From a virus, in the IMG/VR virus record IMGVR_UViG_3300035199_000798, positions 1-64,000 of that record: a DNA stretch of 64,000 nucleotides; one strand, given 5' to 3'. Position 1 is the first letter of the stretch; every line of letters starts with the position of its first letter. Of this stretch, positions 1-7,443 are shown in pieces. The position numbers and the translations under genes are program-made. A model generated the notes under the pieces. That model did not search any database, was not told the DNA's origin, and worked only from the letters and a program-made list of their open reading frames with translations.

Positions 1-1
1 C

Positions 2-361
2 AAAACTGGCGTGGATGGCATTAATAATATAAACGGCCTCCCATTTGAAAATCTCCCCTATCAAAAGATCAACGCTATTGGAAAGCAGTGGATCCGCCGC
101 TTTGCCCTTTCTCTGTGTAAAGAGATGCTAGGCAATATTCGAAGCAAGTTCGCCACTATACCGATACCGGGAGATGCCGTCACTCTTGACGGGCCGGCCC
201 TTTTGAGTCAAGGCCAAGCGGAGCAAGAAAAGCTTCGCGAAGAGTTAAAAACTCTATTGGATGAACTTACATATACGAAGGTTGCACAAGGCGACGCCGA
301 TCTCTCAGATGCCATTAACAAAGTACAAGAGCGGATTCCTCTGCTCATATTTACGGGATAG
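2..361 (+). CDS. Neck protein, gp13-like, C-terminal part (cut by window edge)
   Basis: The reading frame is open to the left edge (residues K-T-G before the GTG at 11), so this is most likely the 3' end of a longer gene. The visible part has a WIRRFALSLCKEMLG segment, then IRSKF and a predicted helical stretch rich in E, L and K. Its position directly before the gp14-like, gp15-like and sheath genes matches the T4 order 13-14-15-18, so I infer a neck or head-completion protein. The identity is inferred mainly from synteny; an unrelated structural protein is possible. Confidence 0.5.
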   Translation, partial: KTGVDGINNINGLPFENLPYQKINAIGKQWIRRFALSLCKEMLGNIRSKFATIPIPGDAVTLDGPALLSQGQAEQEKLREELKTLLDELTYTKVAQGDADLSDAINKVQERIPLLIFTG

Positions 362-368
362 GTAGCGC

Positions 369-875
369 ATGTCGGATCAAGAAAACAAATGGACACAGCC
401 CGCAACGCCTCCACCCCCTCTTTTCCTAGGTGAAAAAGAGCGCAATCTTGTAAAACAGGTTAATGACGAGCTAGTTGAGCGCGTAATAGGCCAAGAGGTC
501 ATATATTATCCGATTAGCCTTCAGGAAACGCGCTTTCACCCTCTTTATGGGGAAGCGCTCATAAAAACCTTTTTGCCCCCAATTAGGGTGTACGCTCTAG
601 TAGAATGGGGGGGATACACTACTAAAATTAGTGGTCTGGGTGTTGATAAGCGCTTGTCGATTACCGTTAAGTTTCACAGACGGCGACTCACAGAGGATCA
701 AGACCTATATATTCGAGAGGGAGACTTTGTAAGATATGGTGATGATTTATTTGAGATCACCACGATTGACTATCCCAAGCAAATATTTGGCCAAGGCTGG
801 GCCGGCTGGGAAAGAATCTTTGAGGCTGAGGCTTCATGCGTGAAGGCGCGGGAGGGACTATTCGATGCCACCTGA
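369..875 (+). CDS. Neck protein, gp14-like
   Basis: A 168-residue protein starting 7 bases after the previous stop. A central segment reads YYPISLQETRFHPLYGEA, then KTFLPPIRVYALVEW, and near the C-terminus REGDFVRYGDDLFEI. This layout (N-terminal tail, a 'plays with its own gateway' beta region, a late EGDFV/YGD strand pair) resembles neck proteins of T4-type marine phages, and the position between gp13-like and gp15-like genes agrees. It would sit in the connector between portal and tail. The next gene starts 10 bases before this stop in another frame, so the two are probably translationally coupled. The gp14 label is inference. Confidence 0.5.
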   Translation: MSDQENKWTQPATPPPPLFLGEKERNLVKQVNDELVERVIGQEVIYYPISLQETRFHPLYGEALIKTFLPPIRVYALVEWGGYTTKISGLGVDKRLSITVKFHRRRLTEDQDLYIREGDFVRYGDDLFEITTIDYPKQIFGQGWAGWERIFEAEASCVKAREGLFDAT

Positions 876-1788
876 TGATTACGGCTACACAGGAGTGGCA
901 GACGCCAATCAGATTATAAGTGTAACGGAGATTGAACCTTCGACACTAGAAACGATTGACTTTGCTTTTTACGATTTTGTGAATGATAACATGAGTTTAC
1001 AAGCAAACACCAACAAAGGGTGGAAAAAAGTGCCCATTATTTGGGCAACTCCAGAGCGCGCCTTTTTATCCAAACACAAGGGTGAGCCCCCCATCTTCGA
1101 TACCGACAACACCGTCATCCTCCCTATTATTACTATTGAGAGAACAGCGGTGACTAAAGATTTGAACCGCAAAGGGGCCTACTTTGGGGCCTCATCCAAT
1201 TTTGTTGACCCCAAGCGTGGAGGGCGCATTACACTGGCCCGCAAAATCAACAAAGACAAAACTAATAATTTTGCGGTTGCGCAGAACACCAAAGTATACA
1301 AAGATGATAGTGGCGGCCCGGTATATGCGACGCCCGGCAAGCAACCCTATTATCCAATGAAAGAGAACAAAAAAGTAGTTTATGAAACGTTGTCTATTCC
1401 ACTTCCCGTTTATCTGGGAATTACTTACAAGGTAACGATAACCACGGAATATGCCCAGCAGATGAACGAGTTGATGGCGCCATTCGCTACGCTAGGGGGT
1501 CACATCAACTCCTTTTCTATTAAGCGCGATGGACATAAGTATGAGACGTTTCTCCAGTCTGATTTTGACACCAGCAGTAACGTGTCGGATATGGGGAACG
1601 ACGAAAGAAAATATGAATCAAATCTTAGTTTCGAAGTGCTAGGGTATATCATTGGCGAGTCACCTAATGGCGACCGACCGAAGATCGTGAGAAGGGAAAA
1701 CGCCGTGGATGTGAAAATCCCACGCGAACGCGTTATTTTGGGCGATATTCCCGATTACATTGATAATCGAGGCTTTTACAGGGACTAA
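865..1788 (+). CDS. Tail completion / sheath stabilizer protein, gp15-like
   Basis: A 307-residue protein that overlaps the previous gene by 11 bases. The N-terminal third contains VPIIWATPERAFLSKHK and then VILPIITIERTAVTKDL; the C-terminal half has YKVTITTEYAQQMNELMAPF followed by a beta-rich region ending in a Phe/Tyr/Arg-rich tail. T4 gp15-type terminators sit at this point in the gene order, immediately before the sheath, and cap the tail tube and sheath at the head-proximal end. I infer that role from position and the general segment pattern. Confidence 0.5.
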   Translation: MPPDDYGYTGVADANQIISVTEIEPSTLETIDFAFYDFVNDNMSLQANTNKGWKKVPIIWATPERAFLSKHKGEPPIFDTDNTVILPIITIERTAVTKDLNRKGAYFGASSNFVDPKRGGRITLARKINKDKTNNFAVAQNTKVYKDDSGGPVYATPGKQPYYPMKENKKVVYETLSIPLPVYLGITYKVTITTEYAQQMNELMAPFATLGGHINSFSIKRDGHKYETFLQSDFDTSSNVSDMGNDERKYESNLSFEVLGYIIGESPNGDRPKIVRRENAVDVKIPRERVILGDIPDYIDNRGFYRD

Positions 1789-1790
1789 CA

Positions 1791-1804
1791 ACTAATTAAT
1801 AAAG
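1791..1804 (+). promoter_or_regulatory. CTAATTA motif upstream of sheath gene (candidate late promoter)
   Basis: ACTAATTAATAAAG lies 33 bases before the sheath start. Related CTAATTA(T) motifs recur upstream of other virion-type genes in this window. No TTGACA-like -35 is evident. The promoter role is inferred only from recurrence. Confidence 0.35.
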
Positions 1805-1836
1805 AAACTTTTCCACAATTACAAGGAGAATAACGA

Positions 1837-4767
1837 ATGTCTGTTGATAGATTTAAATTTATTTCGCCCGGGATTTTTGTCAATGAAATTGATAACACTG
1901 GACGATCGGCGCTCCCCGCTGACGTTGGCCCAGCTTTAATTGGCCGCGCCGAAAAGGGGCCCATCCTGCAACCTATTAAGGTAAAGGACTTTGCTGAATT
2001 TGTAAATGAGTTTGGCATGCCCATTCCCGGCGGAAACGGAAGTGACGTTTCTCGGAACGGCAATTACATTTCCCCCACCTACGCAGCTTACGCAGCCCAA
2101 GCATGGTTGAGAAACAACTCTCCCGTCACGTACGTGCGCTTGGGAGGCCAAGCCAACGACGCAGCAACTTCAGACAACGGATTCGCCGGCTGGCGAACTG
2201 ACAATCTCACCCCTTCCCTCACCCCTGGCAGCAACGGCGGCGCATACGGCCTATTCGTTGCTATGAGCGCCTCGGACGGCGGCCATGGGGTAGCCGATCA
2301 GACCCCAGTCACCGGAACCCTCGCTGCAATTTGGTATTTAAATGACGATTGTCTGATTGGACTCTCAGGCTCCCCTTCATGTCCAGCCCCCGCAGGCAAC
2401 ATACCCGCCTCCGCAACGAGCTATCAGAAACTTGGCTCAGGACAAACCTTTAAGGTAAAAATTCAATCCGCTGCAGGCGGTGTGTCAAACGCCACCATTG
2501 TCGATAGTGAGTTTGATTTCACTGAAACGAGCGATAAGTACATTCGCAAGGTTTTTAACACCAACCCGACACTGTGTAATAGTGCCATTACTAGCGATGT
2601 GCAAGGTTATTGGCTCGGCGAAACATTTGAAGGCGCCGTAAAGGCGGCCCTGACCGGATCTAATACTTTGGGCGTTATATTGCCCTTGATTAGCGGCTCC
2701 GATGGTTCTCGTTCGGGTCACTTGGCTGACCGTCGCAAAAATTATCAAACCGGCAAAACCGGATGGTATATCGCGCAAGATATGAGCCAAGGCCTTAGCA
2801 CAGGCAGCTTTGACGCTGGGACAATGCAAAAGCTTTTCCGAGTGGTTGCGCGCAACGCGGGAAGTTGGTCTTCGAAAAATCTTAAGATTTCCATCCAAGA
2901 CCTCAAGCGCTCCCCAAATACTTATCAGAAATATGGGAGTTTTACTCTGGCTGTGCGCAAGATGAAAGATACAGACAATACGGTGGAATATGTGGAACAA
3001 TTCAATAATCTGAATTTAAATCCCAATTCCGAAAACTATATTGCGCGCCGCGTTGGGGATGCCTATAAAACATGGGATGACACCAATCGTCGCTACAAGG
3101 ACTACGGCCAATATGGCAATATGTCAAAATACATTCGCATCGAAATGAACACTTCGGTGGATAGAGGTGACACAGACCCAGAATTACTCCCATGGGGCGT
3201 CTTTGGACCTCTTGTTTACAGAAGCTTCACGGACCTCGGGGGTATGACGGCCACGGGAGACACCAGTATCGCCCATCTCCATACCATGGTTAGCGGGGCC
3301 TTCGACGACGTCCACACCGGGGACCTCCCCGCCACGGCGCACTTCATTTCAGGCTCAGCGCTTGGGAATATTCGTTATCAGTTCCCCCGCCTTCGATTGC
3401 GCGTCTCAGCGTCGGAAGGCAGCCCGGTAGATCCTCGGGATGTGTACTTTGGCGTGGATACCACGTTTAATACCTCTCGTTATGATCCTAGCGTTGCTGA
3501 TCACTTGACCATTTTGGCGAGAACAACGAGCGACACCAACGAAGGAGCGGGCACCGACCATTCATTTGTCTTCACTCTTGACGATATGATGAATACTAAT
3601 AGTGCGCTGAGTGGCACTAATGTGTACGTTTCGGGCTCACGTGCGGCAACGCCGGTTGGAACTGACGCTAGTTCGATCCGACGGTCGTTGACTTATACCC
3701 GAGGAACGGGCTCATATGCGACCATTCTGGACAGCGCCGGCGTGGATAGCTTTACCGCCCTTTTATTCGGCGGATTTGATGGCACCGACATTACAGAGGC
3801 AGCGCCTTTTAACTCGACCATCTTGGACGCGGCGACCAGCGCAGCAACTAGCTATCCTTTCAACTCAGTCCAGGTGGCTATCGATAGCTTGCGAGACCCA
3901 GAGGTTGTAGAATACAACGTGGCAGCGATGCCAGGTGTTAAAAACAATACCCTCAACCGCCAATTGGTGGAAATGTGCGAATCTCGCGGCGACTCTTTGG
4001 CCGTCATCGACCTAAAGGGTGGCTACACGCCCAAGTATGAAAATACAACAGCCGAGACCTCTCGCCTAGGCGACGTCGACACGGTTGTATTAAACGCGCG
4101 TAATGAATTGCTCATCAATTCCAGTTACGGCGCGGCCTACTATCCGTGGGTACAAATTAGAGATACCAGTAGCGGTCAACTTGTCTGGGTACCACCCTCC
4201 GTTGCCGCCATTGGGGCCATGTCATATTCTCAAAAGACAGCCGACTTATGGTTTGCTCCGGCAGGCTTTACACGAGGCGGCCTTTCGACAGGCAACGCTG
4301 GTCTTCCGGTCACCGCTGTCCGCGAGCGCTTAACGTCTAAACAACGAGATAAGCTCTACGAGGCCAACATTAATCCGATTGCGCAGTTCCCAGCGGAAGG
4401 TATTGTAATCTTTGGACAAAAGACCCTACAAGCCACCCCATCTGCTCTTGATAGAATCAATGTTCGCCGGCTTCTGATCTACTTGAAGCGCCAAATCTCC
4501 CGATTTGCCGCCACGGTGATCTTCGACCAAAATGTCCGGTCCACATGGAACCGCTTTAAAGGTCGCGTCGAACCCTTCTTGGCAAGCGTCCAAGCAGGTC
4601 TAGGCATTACCAAGTTTAAGTTGGTGTTGGATGACACCACCACCACCGACGACTTGATCGATCGCAATATTATGTATGCGAAGATTTACATCAAGCCTGC
4701 GCGAGCTATTGAATATATCGCTCTTGATTTTATCTTAACTGACAATGGTGCGGCTTTCGAAGACTAA
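1837..4767 (+). CDS. Tail sheath protein (gp18 family)
   Basis: A 976-residue contractile sheath subunit. The N-terminus has the family pattern ISPGIFVNEIDNTG, followed by GPALIGRAEKGP, in which the extended arm and first domain begin. The C-terminal domain is diagnostic: RRLLIYLKRQI, then FDQNVRSTWNRFKGRVEPFL and an end segment with VEPFLASVQAGLGI and a final strand pair. The length is above that of T4 gp18 (659 residues), the extra being Ser/Thr/Gly-rich surface insertions around residues 110-600. AAGGAGAA lies just before the ATG. It assembles around the tube proteins encoded directly downstream and contracts on infection. Confidence 0.93.
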   Translation: MSVDRFKFISPGIFVNEIDNTGRSALPADVGPALIGRAEKGPILQPIKVKDFAEFVNEFGMPIPGGNGSDVSRNGNYISPTYAAYAAQAWLRNNSPVTYVRLGGQANDAATSDNGFAGWRTDNLTPSLTPGSNGGAYGLFVAMSASDGGHGVADQTPVTGTLAAIWYLNDDCLIGLSGSPSCPAPAGNIPASATSYQKLGSGQTFKVKIQSAAGGVSNATIVDSEFDFTETSDKYIRKVFNTNPTLCNSAITSDVQGYWLGETFEGAVKAALTGSNTLGVILPLISGSDGSRSGHLADRRKNYQTGKTGWYIAQDMSQGLSTGSFDAGTMQKLFRVVARNAGSWSSKNLKISIQDLKRSPNTYQKYGSFTLAVRKMKDTDNTVEYVEQFNNLNLNPNSENYIARRVGDAYKTWDDTNRRYKDYGQYGNMSKYIRIEMNTSVDRGDTDPELLPWGVFGPLVYRSFTDLGGMTATGDTSIAHLHTMVSGAFDDVHTGDLPATAHFISGSALGNIRYQFPRLRLRVSASEGSPVDPRDVYFGVDTTFNTSRYDPSVADHLTILARTTSDTNEGAGTDHSFVFTLDDMMNTNSALSGTNVYVSGSRAATPVGTDASSIRRSLTYTRGTGSYATILDSAGVDSFTALLFGGFDGTDITEAAPFNSTILDAATSAATSYPFNSVQVAIDSLRDPEVVEYNVAAMPGVKNNTLNRQLVEMCESRGDSLAVIDLKGGYTPKYENTTAETSRLGDVDTVVLNARNELLINSSYGAAYYPWVQIRDTSSGQLVWVPPSVAAIGAMSYSQKTADLWFAPAGFTRGGLSTGNAGLPVTAVRERLTSKQRDKLYEANINPIAQFPAEGIVIFGQKTLQATPSALDRINVRRLLIYLKRQISRFAATVIFDQNVRSTWNRFKGRVEPFLASVQAGLGITKFKLVLDDTTTTDDLIDRNIMYAKIYIKPARAIEYIALDFILTDNGAAFED

Positions 4768-4809
4768 AAAATAATCTAGGAAACTAGTTAACTTTAAGGA
4801 GAAAGAAAC

Positions 4810-5352
4810 ATGGCTTTTTGGAGAGATGGAAGCGTAGAACCTAAGAGACAATTTAGGTGGACATTTACACTGGGCACCGGTCTGGCAGGAGCGTCTATCC
4901 AGACATACTTTTGCAAATCGGTGAAAAAGCCCTCTTTTGCGGTGAACCCTGTACAACATCAATTTGTCCAACATACTTTTTACTATCCTGGAAGATTAAC
5001 TTGGAATCCCGTCGACATTACTTTTGTTGATCCGGTCAATCCGGACACATCAACGATTTTGGCGAATATTGTGGCCGATTCTGGCTATTCGGTTCCCGTC
5101 GATGAGCAAATCGCATTGCGCTCCATGAGCAAAGGTGACTTTGTTAGCAACATTGGTACCCCCACTATCCAACAGATCGACGCTGACGGTAACCCCATTG
5201 AGACGTGGACGTTGCAGAACGCTTTTGTTACGACTCTGGATTTTGGCCAGCTAGACTATTCAATGGATGATCTTGTAGTTGTCTCTATGACGCTTCAATA
5301 CGATTTCGCGGAACTTGGCGGCACAAGCACACCTTCACGACTCCAAAGCTAG
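4810..5352 (+). CDS. Tail tube protein 1 (gp19 family)
   Basis: A 180-residue protein with the MAFWRDGSVEPKRQFRWTFT start, a KSVKKPSF segment near residue 40, VDITFVDPVNPD near 75, and a C-terminal half ending QLDYSMDDLVVVSMTLQYDF. This is the beta-barrel tube layout of the gp19 family, and the size fits (T4 gp19 is 163 residues). TTAAGGAGAAA precedes the ATG. Its place directly after the sheath agrees with the T4 order 18-19. A close paralog follows 19 bases downstream. Confidence 0.88.
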   Translation: MAFWRDGSVEPKRQFRWTFTLGTGLAGASIQTYFCKSVKKPSFAVNPVQHQFVQHTFYYPGRLTWNPVDITFVDPVNPDTSTILANIVADSGYSVPVDEQIALRSMSKGDFVSNIGTPTIQQIDADGNPIETWTLQNAFVTTLDFGQLDYSMDDLVVVSMTLQYDFAELGGTSTPSRLQS

Positions 5353-5371
5353 TTTGAAATAGATTTCTAAT

Positions 5372-5926
5372 ATGCCTTTTTGGTCTGACAGCAGAATGTC
5401 CCCCAAGCTTTCCTATCGGTGGCTTTTAGACATCGGCGGTGGGCCCGGAACAAGCATCGCTAACTACACCGTAAGATCCTTCCAAAAGCCCTCGTTTACC
5501 GTGGGAGTTTCAGAATATCTAAACATTAACGATTTGGCTTACAAGCCGGGCATCGTATCGTGGACACCCATTGATGTGACGTTGGTTGATCCCGAAAATA
5601 CATTTGAAAATAATAGCAAAATCCTTTATCGCATCATACAAGAGTCGGGATACGTCAAAGATCCGCGGAACGCGGAACAGTTTCCTGCTAGCGCTATCGT
5701 CAAAAAGCGCAATAGCTCTCTTTTAGGGGGCGGAGGCGCGTACGGCGGCCTCATTACGTTCACACAAATCGATTCCCATGGCGACGCTGTTGAAACGTGG
5801 ACCCTGTGGAATCCCTTTATTAGTTCGATTAATTTCGGACAAGCAAATTATGCGTCCGACGAACTGATGACGATATCCGTACAGATTTATTACGATTTTG
5901 CCGACTTTAGACTGGCACACGAATAA
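5372..5926 (+). CDS. Tail tube protein 2 (gp19 paralog)
   Basis: A 184-residue paralog of the preceding tube protein. Shared blocks are the MPFW/MAFW start, the QKPSFTV versus KKPSFAV segment, a TPIDVTLVDPEN block and the C-terminal YASDELMTISVQIYYDFA. It differs by a glycine-rich insertion (LLGGGGAYGG) around residues 112-121. No strong Shine-Dalgarno sequence is visible before the ATG, so translation may be coupled to the upstream gene. It may be a minor tube or tube-end subunit, or form a two-component tube; the sequence does not decide this. Confidence 0.82.
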   Translation: MPFWSDSRMSPKLSYRWLLDIGGGPGTSIANYTVRSFQKPSFTVGVSEYLNINDLAYKPGIVSWTPIDVTLVDPENTFENNSKILYRIIQESGYVKDPRNAEQFPASAIVKKRNSSLLGGGGAYGGLITFTQIDSHGDAVETWTLWNPFISSINFGQANYASDELMTISVQIYYDFADFRLAHE

Positions 5927-5946
5927 GAATTAAGTTCACCAGACGT

Positions 5947-5975
5947 TTAACAAGGCCACGATCTTGTGTTATAAT
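5947..5975 (+). promoter_or_regulatory. Sigma70-type promoter
   Basis: TTAACA, 17 bases, TATAAT. It lies 26 bases upstream of the gp26-like gene, with GAAAAGAGAGG as ribosome binding site between. It is one of very few such promoters in the virion half. Confidence 0.6.
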
Positions 5976-6001
5976 AATACTTTAGGAAAAGAGAGGTTAC
6001 T

Positions 6002-6871
6002 ATGGTAAGATCCAACAAAGATAGATTCGCAATCCCGGAACAAGACCCGGGCCCCCCCGTACCGGCCCAACAGACGCCCGAAGTCGCCGCGCCCGGCACG
6101 GAACACTCAAACCCCTCTTCTATGCTTCAGTTCATTGTTCCCACTGAGGTAGTAGATTTGCCGAGTAAAGGCATCTTTTATGGCGAAGGGCACCCCCTCC
6201 ATAACTGTGAAACCATTGAAATTCGTCACATGACGGCTAAAGAAGAGGACATCCTTACTTCGGCCACGCTTCTTAAAAAGGGAATGGCCTTGGATAAAAT
6301 GCTTCAAAGCGTTATTGTCAATAAGGACATTAAAGTGGAAGATCTCCTCCTTGGGGACAAAAATGCGCTTCTTGTCCACTCGCGTGTCTATGGCTACGGC
6401 GCTGACTATAGTACGGTGATTGCGTGTCCGGCGTGTGGAGAGTCTTTTGAGAACAACTTCGATTTAACTGCCATTGGAAACAAGGAACTTGACCTTCAGT
6501 TGGATAAGTATGGTATTGAAAGCACCGACAGGCGCACATTTCTTATTGAACTTCCTAAGTCAAAATATAATGTGGAATTTCGCCTACTTACATCAAGAGA
6601 CGAGACAGCAGCCCTTGGATCGGCCAAAGAGATGAAGTCTTTGAAACTCCTTGAAACTATTACAGTTTCCCTTAATGACCAGACCGATCGTTTTTACATT
6701 AAAAGAGCGTTAAGTAGCCTTCCCATCATTGATGCCTCCATTCTTAAACGAGCTTACGCCGCCGCCACGCCGGACATCAACCTTACGCAGGAGGCTCATT
6801 GCCCCCATTGCGCGGAAATATCCGAAGTGGGGGTCCCGCTTGATGCGGGCTTTTTTTGGCCTGAACTCTGA
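6002..6871 (+). CDS. Baseplate hub / tail assembly protein, gp26-like, with zinc ribbon
   Basis: A 289-residue protein. After a Pro-rich N-terminus (residues 1-45) comes VPTEVVDLPSKGIFY, then IRHMTAKEEDIL and VEDLLLGDKNALLVHSRVYG, a pattern seen in gp26-like baseplate hub proteins of T4-type phages. Two CxxC pairs, CPACG (about residue 141) and CPHC (about residue 265), probably hold a zinc ion. It lies upstream of the tape measure, the usual place of hub assembly proteins and tail chaperones. The last codons include a hairpin and seven T residues, discussed separately as a terminator or frameshift site. Confidence 0.68.
   Translation: MVRSNKDRFAIPEQDPGPPVPAQQTPEVAAPGTEHSNPSSMLQFIVPTEVVDLPSKGIFYGEGHPLHNCETIEIRHMTAKEEDILTSATLLKKGMALDKMLQSVIVNKDIKVEDLLLGDKNALLVHSRVYGYGADYSTVIACPACGESFENNFDLTAIGNKELDLQLDKYGIESTDRRTFLIELPKSKYNVEFRLLTSRDETAALGSAKEMKSLKLLETITVSLNDQTDRFYIKRALSSLPIIDASILKRAYAAATPDINLTQEAHCPHCAEISEVGVPLDAGFFWPEL
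6835..6857 (+). terminator. Terminator-like hairpin with T7 run inside the end of a gene
   Basis: CCCGC, loop TTGAT, GCGGG, then C and seven T residues. This has the form of a Rho-independent terminator, although it ends 12 bases before the stop codon of the gp26-like gene. The T run could instead be a slippery site. Confidence 0.45.
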
Positions 6872-6875
6872 TTAT

Positions 6876-7049
6876 ATGAAAGCTGTCTATGAGCAGTTTT
6901 TCTACATGAAGTACGTTTCAAGTTGGTCCCTCGCCGAGCTTTACAGCCTACCCATAGGCCTCCGTACATGGTTCGTGGAGCGCACCATCCAGCAAAAACA
7001 AGCGGAACAAGAAGAAATTGAAAAAGCGCAAAAGAGTCGCGGCCGCTAA
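6876..7049 (+). CDS. Small protein after gp26-like gene, possibly made by frameshift
   Basis: A 57-residue ORF starting MKAVYEQFFYMKYVSSWS and ending in a charged coiled tail (KQAEQEEIEKAQK). The ATG lies 4 bases after the preceding stop and has no Shine-Dalgarno sequence. The frame is open leftward through the T7 run of the upstream gene, so a +1 (or -2) slip there would produce a fused protein continuing GLNSDYMKAVYEQ. Small proteins of this kind before the tape measure gene often act in tail assembly; that role is inferred. Confidence 0.6.
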   Translation: MKAVYEQFFYMKYVSSWSLAELYSLPIGLRTWFVERTIQQKQAEQEEIEKAQKSRGR

Positions 7050-7061
7050 TTTCTTCTAACT

Positions 7062-7079
7062 ACTAATTATATATAATAG
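7062..7079 (+). promoter_or_regulatory. CTAATTA motif (candidate late promoter)
   Basis: ACTAATTATATATAATAG lies 23 bases before the next gene. It contains the recurrent CTAATTA core and a TATAAT-like end. No convincing -35 hexamer is present. Confidence 0.35.
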
Positions 7080-7102
7080 ACACTCTCTATGAGGACATCA
7101 TC

Positions 7103-7432
7103 ATGTTAAAAGATATCCATATTGATCTAAACACACTTAAAGGTGACACTCTTAATGAGTCCGCTGTTGTTCGCATGGCAGCAGATCTCAAGTATTTATT
7201 GTATCACATGGCAGGCCCCAGCGCTAATTTATTCCCCCGAGGAGTCAAAGTGAGCGGCAGCCGTGTGGATCTCCAAAATTTTAGTCGCGTGATGGCCAAA
7301 GAAAAGAATTATATGGATTCATACCTAAAACATGGACTAAACGACCCCCGCGTCCTAAATGATCGACACAAACTCGAAAAAGCCGTCTATGCCTTCGAAA
7401 GAGAAACAGGCATCAAATGGCCACTCAAGTAG
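7103..7432 (+). CDS. Small virion-region protein of unknown function
   Basis: A 109-residue protein, MLKDIHIDLNTLKGD at the start, largely helical by composition, with LKYLLYHMAGPSANLF in the middle and KAVYAFERETGIKWPLK at the end. GAGGAC precedes the ATG. I recognise no family. It lies between the hub assembly genes and the tape measure, so a tail or baseplate role is likely by context. Confidence 0.75.
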   Translation: MLKDIHIDLNTLKGDTLNESAVVRMAADLKYLLYHMAGPSANLFPRGVKVSGSRVDLQNFSRVMAKEKNYMDSYLKHGLNDPRVLNDRHKLEKAVYAFERETGIKWPLK

Positions 7433-7443
7433 GTTAACTCGCA

